Below are positions 6,848 through 8,504 of a stretch of DNA of 8,504 nucleotides, piece by piece. The position numbers and the translations under genes are program-made. Position 1 is the first letter of the stretch. Each line of letters opens with the position of its first letter. The stretch lies in contig PWNM01000478.1 of assembly GCA_003557825.1 (NCBI GenBank), forward strand, positions 1-8,504, given 5' to 3'. The notes under the pieces are model-generated. The model was not told the DNA's origin. It did no database searches and worked only from the letters and a program-made list of their open reading frames with translations. The stretch comes from Candidatus Hydrogenedentota bacterium. Lineage in GTDB: Bacteria; Hydrogenedentota; Hydrogenedentia; Hydrogenedentales; SLHB01.

Positions 6848-7780
6848 ATGAGCAAAATTCTTCTGGTTGACGACGATGTGGATCTGGCCGAGTTGGTCAA
6901 GACCAAACTCACCGCCGAAGGACATGAGGTCGATATTATCCATACTGGGGACGGGGCTTTCGAGAAGGCAAAACAGGTCAAGCCCGATATTGCGATTCTT
7001 GATATCATGCTTCCGGGGTCCACTGGATATCAGATTTGCCGTCGCATCCGGAAAGATCCGGAGCTCTATCGCATTGGGATCCTGATTTTGACTGCTTTGG
7101 GCGAGGAGCCCGAAGTCATGCATGGCCTCGAGCAAGGAGCCGATGATTACCTGTCCAAACCCTTCAAACTGGATAGCCTCAACGAAAAGATCAACGCCAT
7201 CTCGGCGCTCAACGAGGCTGTCCACCGGCGGAATCCTATCACCGACTTGCCCGGTACAGAAGGAGTCAAACGGGAAATTAACCATCGGCTCTCACGGGGA
7301 ATGGCCATCGCTGCTTGTTATGTGGACATGGTGGGCTTTAAACCCTATTGCGCCGTCTATGGCCAGGAAGGCCAGAAAAAAGCCCTGGATTTCATGGCTC
7401 GGATGCTCAAGCACCTCTCCCGGACCTTGGGCGTCTACGAAAGCTTCATTGCCCATCTTGGCGGCGAACACTTTGTCGTGCTGGTGAATCTTGAAGACTA
7501 TGAACGTTTTTGTAGCGCACTAATGAAAACCTTCGATGAGCATGTTAAACAGCTCTATAATGAACGGGATCGTGAAAACGGCTATATCGTGTCTACTGAC
7601 AGACGGGGGAAGGAGACCCAGTACCCCTTGATGATGCTCTCCATCGGCGTGGCGCACACCCAGTTCCGGCACTTCAAGAGTGCCAAGAAAATGTTCGAGG
7701 TATTGGCCCAAACACGACAAATGGCCCAACCCGAAACCCAGAGCGTCATGTTTGTCGATCGGCGCAAGACGGACCGGTAA
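6848..7780 (+). CDS. Response regulator with REC domain and degenerate GGDEF domain
   Basis: This 310-residue cytoplasmic protein has an N-terminal receiver domain (1-120) complete for phosphotransfer: acidic pocket D8-D10, phospho-acceptor D52 in LDIMLPG, T82, K104 in SKPF. A diguanylate-cyclase-like domain fills about 128-305. NPITDLPG (129-136) matches the start of GGDEF domains and VDMVGFKPYCAVYG (159-172) matches their metal and nucleotide region with D160, F164 and K165. However, the signature GG(D/E)EF reads GGEHF (205-209), and the usual GD after the YG motif is replaced by GQ. Cyclase activity is therefore doubtful; the domain may be a partner-binding or nucleotide-sensing output. 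No DNA-binding domain, CheY-only truncation or RxxD inhibitory site was seen. No histidine kinase lies in the window. It is transcribed divergently from the glycoside hydrolase with a 210-bp shared upstream region. AAGGGG precedes the ATG by 7 nt. Confidence 0.88.
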   Translation: MSKILLVDDDVDLAELVKTKLTAEGHEVDIIHTGDGAFEKAKQVKPDIAILDIMLPGSTGYQICRRIRKDPELYRIGILILTALGEEPEVMHGLEQGADDYLSKPFKLDSLNEKINAISALNEAVHRRNPITDLPGTEGVKREINHRLSRGMAIAACYVDMVGFKPYCAVYGQEGQKKALDFMARMLKHLSRTLGVYESFIAHLGGEHFVVLVNLEDYERFCSALMKTFDEHVKQLYNERDRENGYIVSTDRRGKETQYPLMMLSIGVAHTQFRHFKSAKKMFEVLAQTRQMAQPETQSVMFVDRRKTDR

Positions 7781-7817
7781 TCCCAAACCTTATGTTATAC
7801 GTGCGTCATCACTGTGA

Positions 7818-8504
7818 TTAACGGTCAGCCTCTCCGTTGGTGGCATGACGGCCATAATGGTCACGAAGAGATTCCCACAGGCGCCGATAATCGTTATTGT
7901 CCTCGCGGTCTCGGTAGCTGATGTGAGGTTGAAACAAGCAGACCGTTTCTATGCCGTGGTCATGTAGAAAAGCCGGGACCTCGCTTGCCTCAGCGCCGGA
8001 TATGCCCCCGTAGTGCGGGCGTCCCCAGTCAAAGATGGGATAGATAGGCGCCGTGATGCCTGCCTCGGTCCAGTCCTGCGTCATCCTGAGCAGCCCTTCC
8101 CCATAGGTCGGCTGCCCAAGTCGATTGTACAACCAAGGCCAGACCACATCGGCGTATTTGTTATAGTCAGCCACGGTGACATGCTCGTCATATTCGTTCC
8201 ATCGTTCAAGGGAAAAATGCGGCGCTACATGGAGCGGCTTCCCTGCTTTGCGGGCCTCCTCTGATAATACCTGCATGATGTAGGCGTGGGTGGTTGCTGT
8301 GTGAACTTCGACATCGAGCGCTAACGCGTCCACCGGATGCTGTGCGGCGGCCGAGCGCGCCCATTCTCGGACGGCCTCCGGATCTGAGATGAACGCCTCC
8401 TGGTTGAACGGGGCGTATAAGGGGTGGGCCGTTTTGATCAGAAGGATGCCAGCTTCATCGAGCCTTTCCAAATCGAGATTCTGCTTACGCTCGTCGCGAA
8501 AGAA
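7818..8504 (-). CDS. C-terminal part of an unidentified, probably TIM-barrel protein (partial, open at right edge)
   Basis: The frame stays open to the right edge of the window, so the 228 visible codons are the C-terminal portion of a longer gene; the first possible internal starts (for example TTG at 8471) have no convincing ribosome-binding site. The visible protein alternates strand-like and helix-like segments as in a TIM barrel: DALALDVEVHT (acidic D and E at a strand end), PLHVAPHFSL, YADVVWPWLYN, ITAPIYPIFDWGRPHYGG and GIETVCLFQPHISY. Acidic and aromatic residues at strand ends are usual in glycoside hydrolases, and a sugar-related role suits the neighbouring hydrolase, but I do not recognise the family. 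It is convergent with the response regulator gene, 37 nt from its stop, with no obvious terminator between them. Confidence 0.7.
   Translation of the reverse strand, partial: FFRDERKQNLDLERLDEAGILLIKTAHPLYAPFNQEAFISDPEAVREWARSAAAQHPVDALALDVEVHTATTHAYIMQVLSEEARKAGKPLHVAPHFSLERWNEYDEHVTVADYNKYADVVWPWLYNRLGQPTYGEGLLRMTQDWTEAGITAPIYPIFDWGRPHYGGISGAEASEVPAFLHDHGIETVCLFQPHISYRDREDNNDYRRLWESLRDHYGRHATNGEADR

Noticed and set aside
6746..7285. Minus-strand open frame of 179 codons opposite the response regulator
   Set aside because: The opposite frame encodes an intact receiver domain with all key residues, so this is a shadow frame.
7808..7818. Small palindrome ATCAC-T-GTGAT between the convergent genes, considered as a terminator or operator
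   Set aside because: Only 5 bp per arm with no U-tract and a one-base centre; too short to support a function.

Overview
The window reads as bacterial chromosome of moderate to high G+C. It has Shine-Dalgarno sites, sigma-70-like promoter hexamers, two lipoprotein signal peptides and a REC-type response regulator. The gene mix (a bacterial TMTC-like membrane glycosyltransferase with TPRs, a DUF4038/DUF5060-type glycoside hydrolase, a RbsD/FucU mutarotase and proline-rich lipoproteins) would fit a carbohydrate-degrading, PVC-like or candidate-phylum bacterium (Planctomycetota, Hydrogenedentota or Sumerlaeota type). That placement is inference only. No rRNA, tRNA, transposase, phage gene or CRISPR array is visible.

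Layout. From about 6637 down to 127 every gene lies on the minus strand. In transcription order they are: a DUF4038-like glycoside hydrolase (5042-6637), lipoprotein A (4184-4855), a zinc-ribbon SAM methyltransferase (3024-4064), lipoprotein B (2260-2967), a TMTC-like multi-pass membrane protein with TPRs (600-2297) and a RbsD/FucU-type sugar mutarotase (127-555), followed by a terminator-like hairpin (57-84). A good promoter (4968-4997) precedes lipoprotein A, so lipoprotein A to the mutarotase may form one transcription unit. A long hairpin without a U-tract (4130-4163) could modulate it after lipoprotein A. Divergent from the hydrolase, a plus-strand gene (6848-7780) encodes a response regulator with a degenerate GGDEF domain and has its own promoter (6767-6795). 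Converging on it is the C-terminal part of an unidentified, probably TIM-barrel protein that runs off the right edge (7818-8504).

How the genes may work together. The glycoside hydrolase and the mutarotase point to sugar turnover. The glycosyltransferase-like membrane protein, the methyltransferase and the two related lipoproteins suggest a cell-envelope or surface-modification module. The least explained element is the pair of paralogous lipoproteins that flank the methyltransferase and share a C-terminal domain of about 100 residues. No clear-cut new defence or mobile system is visible.
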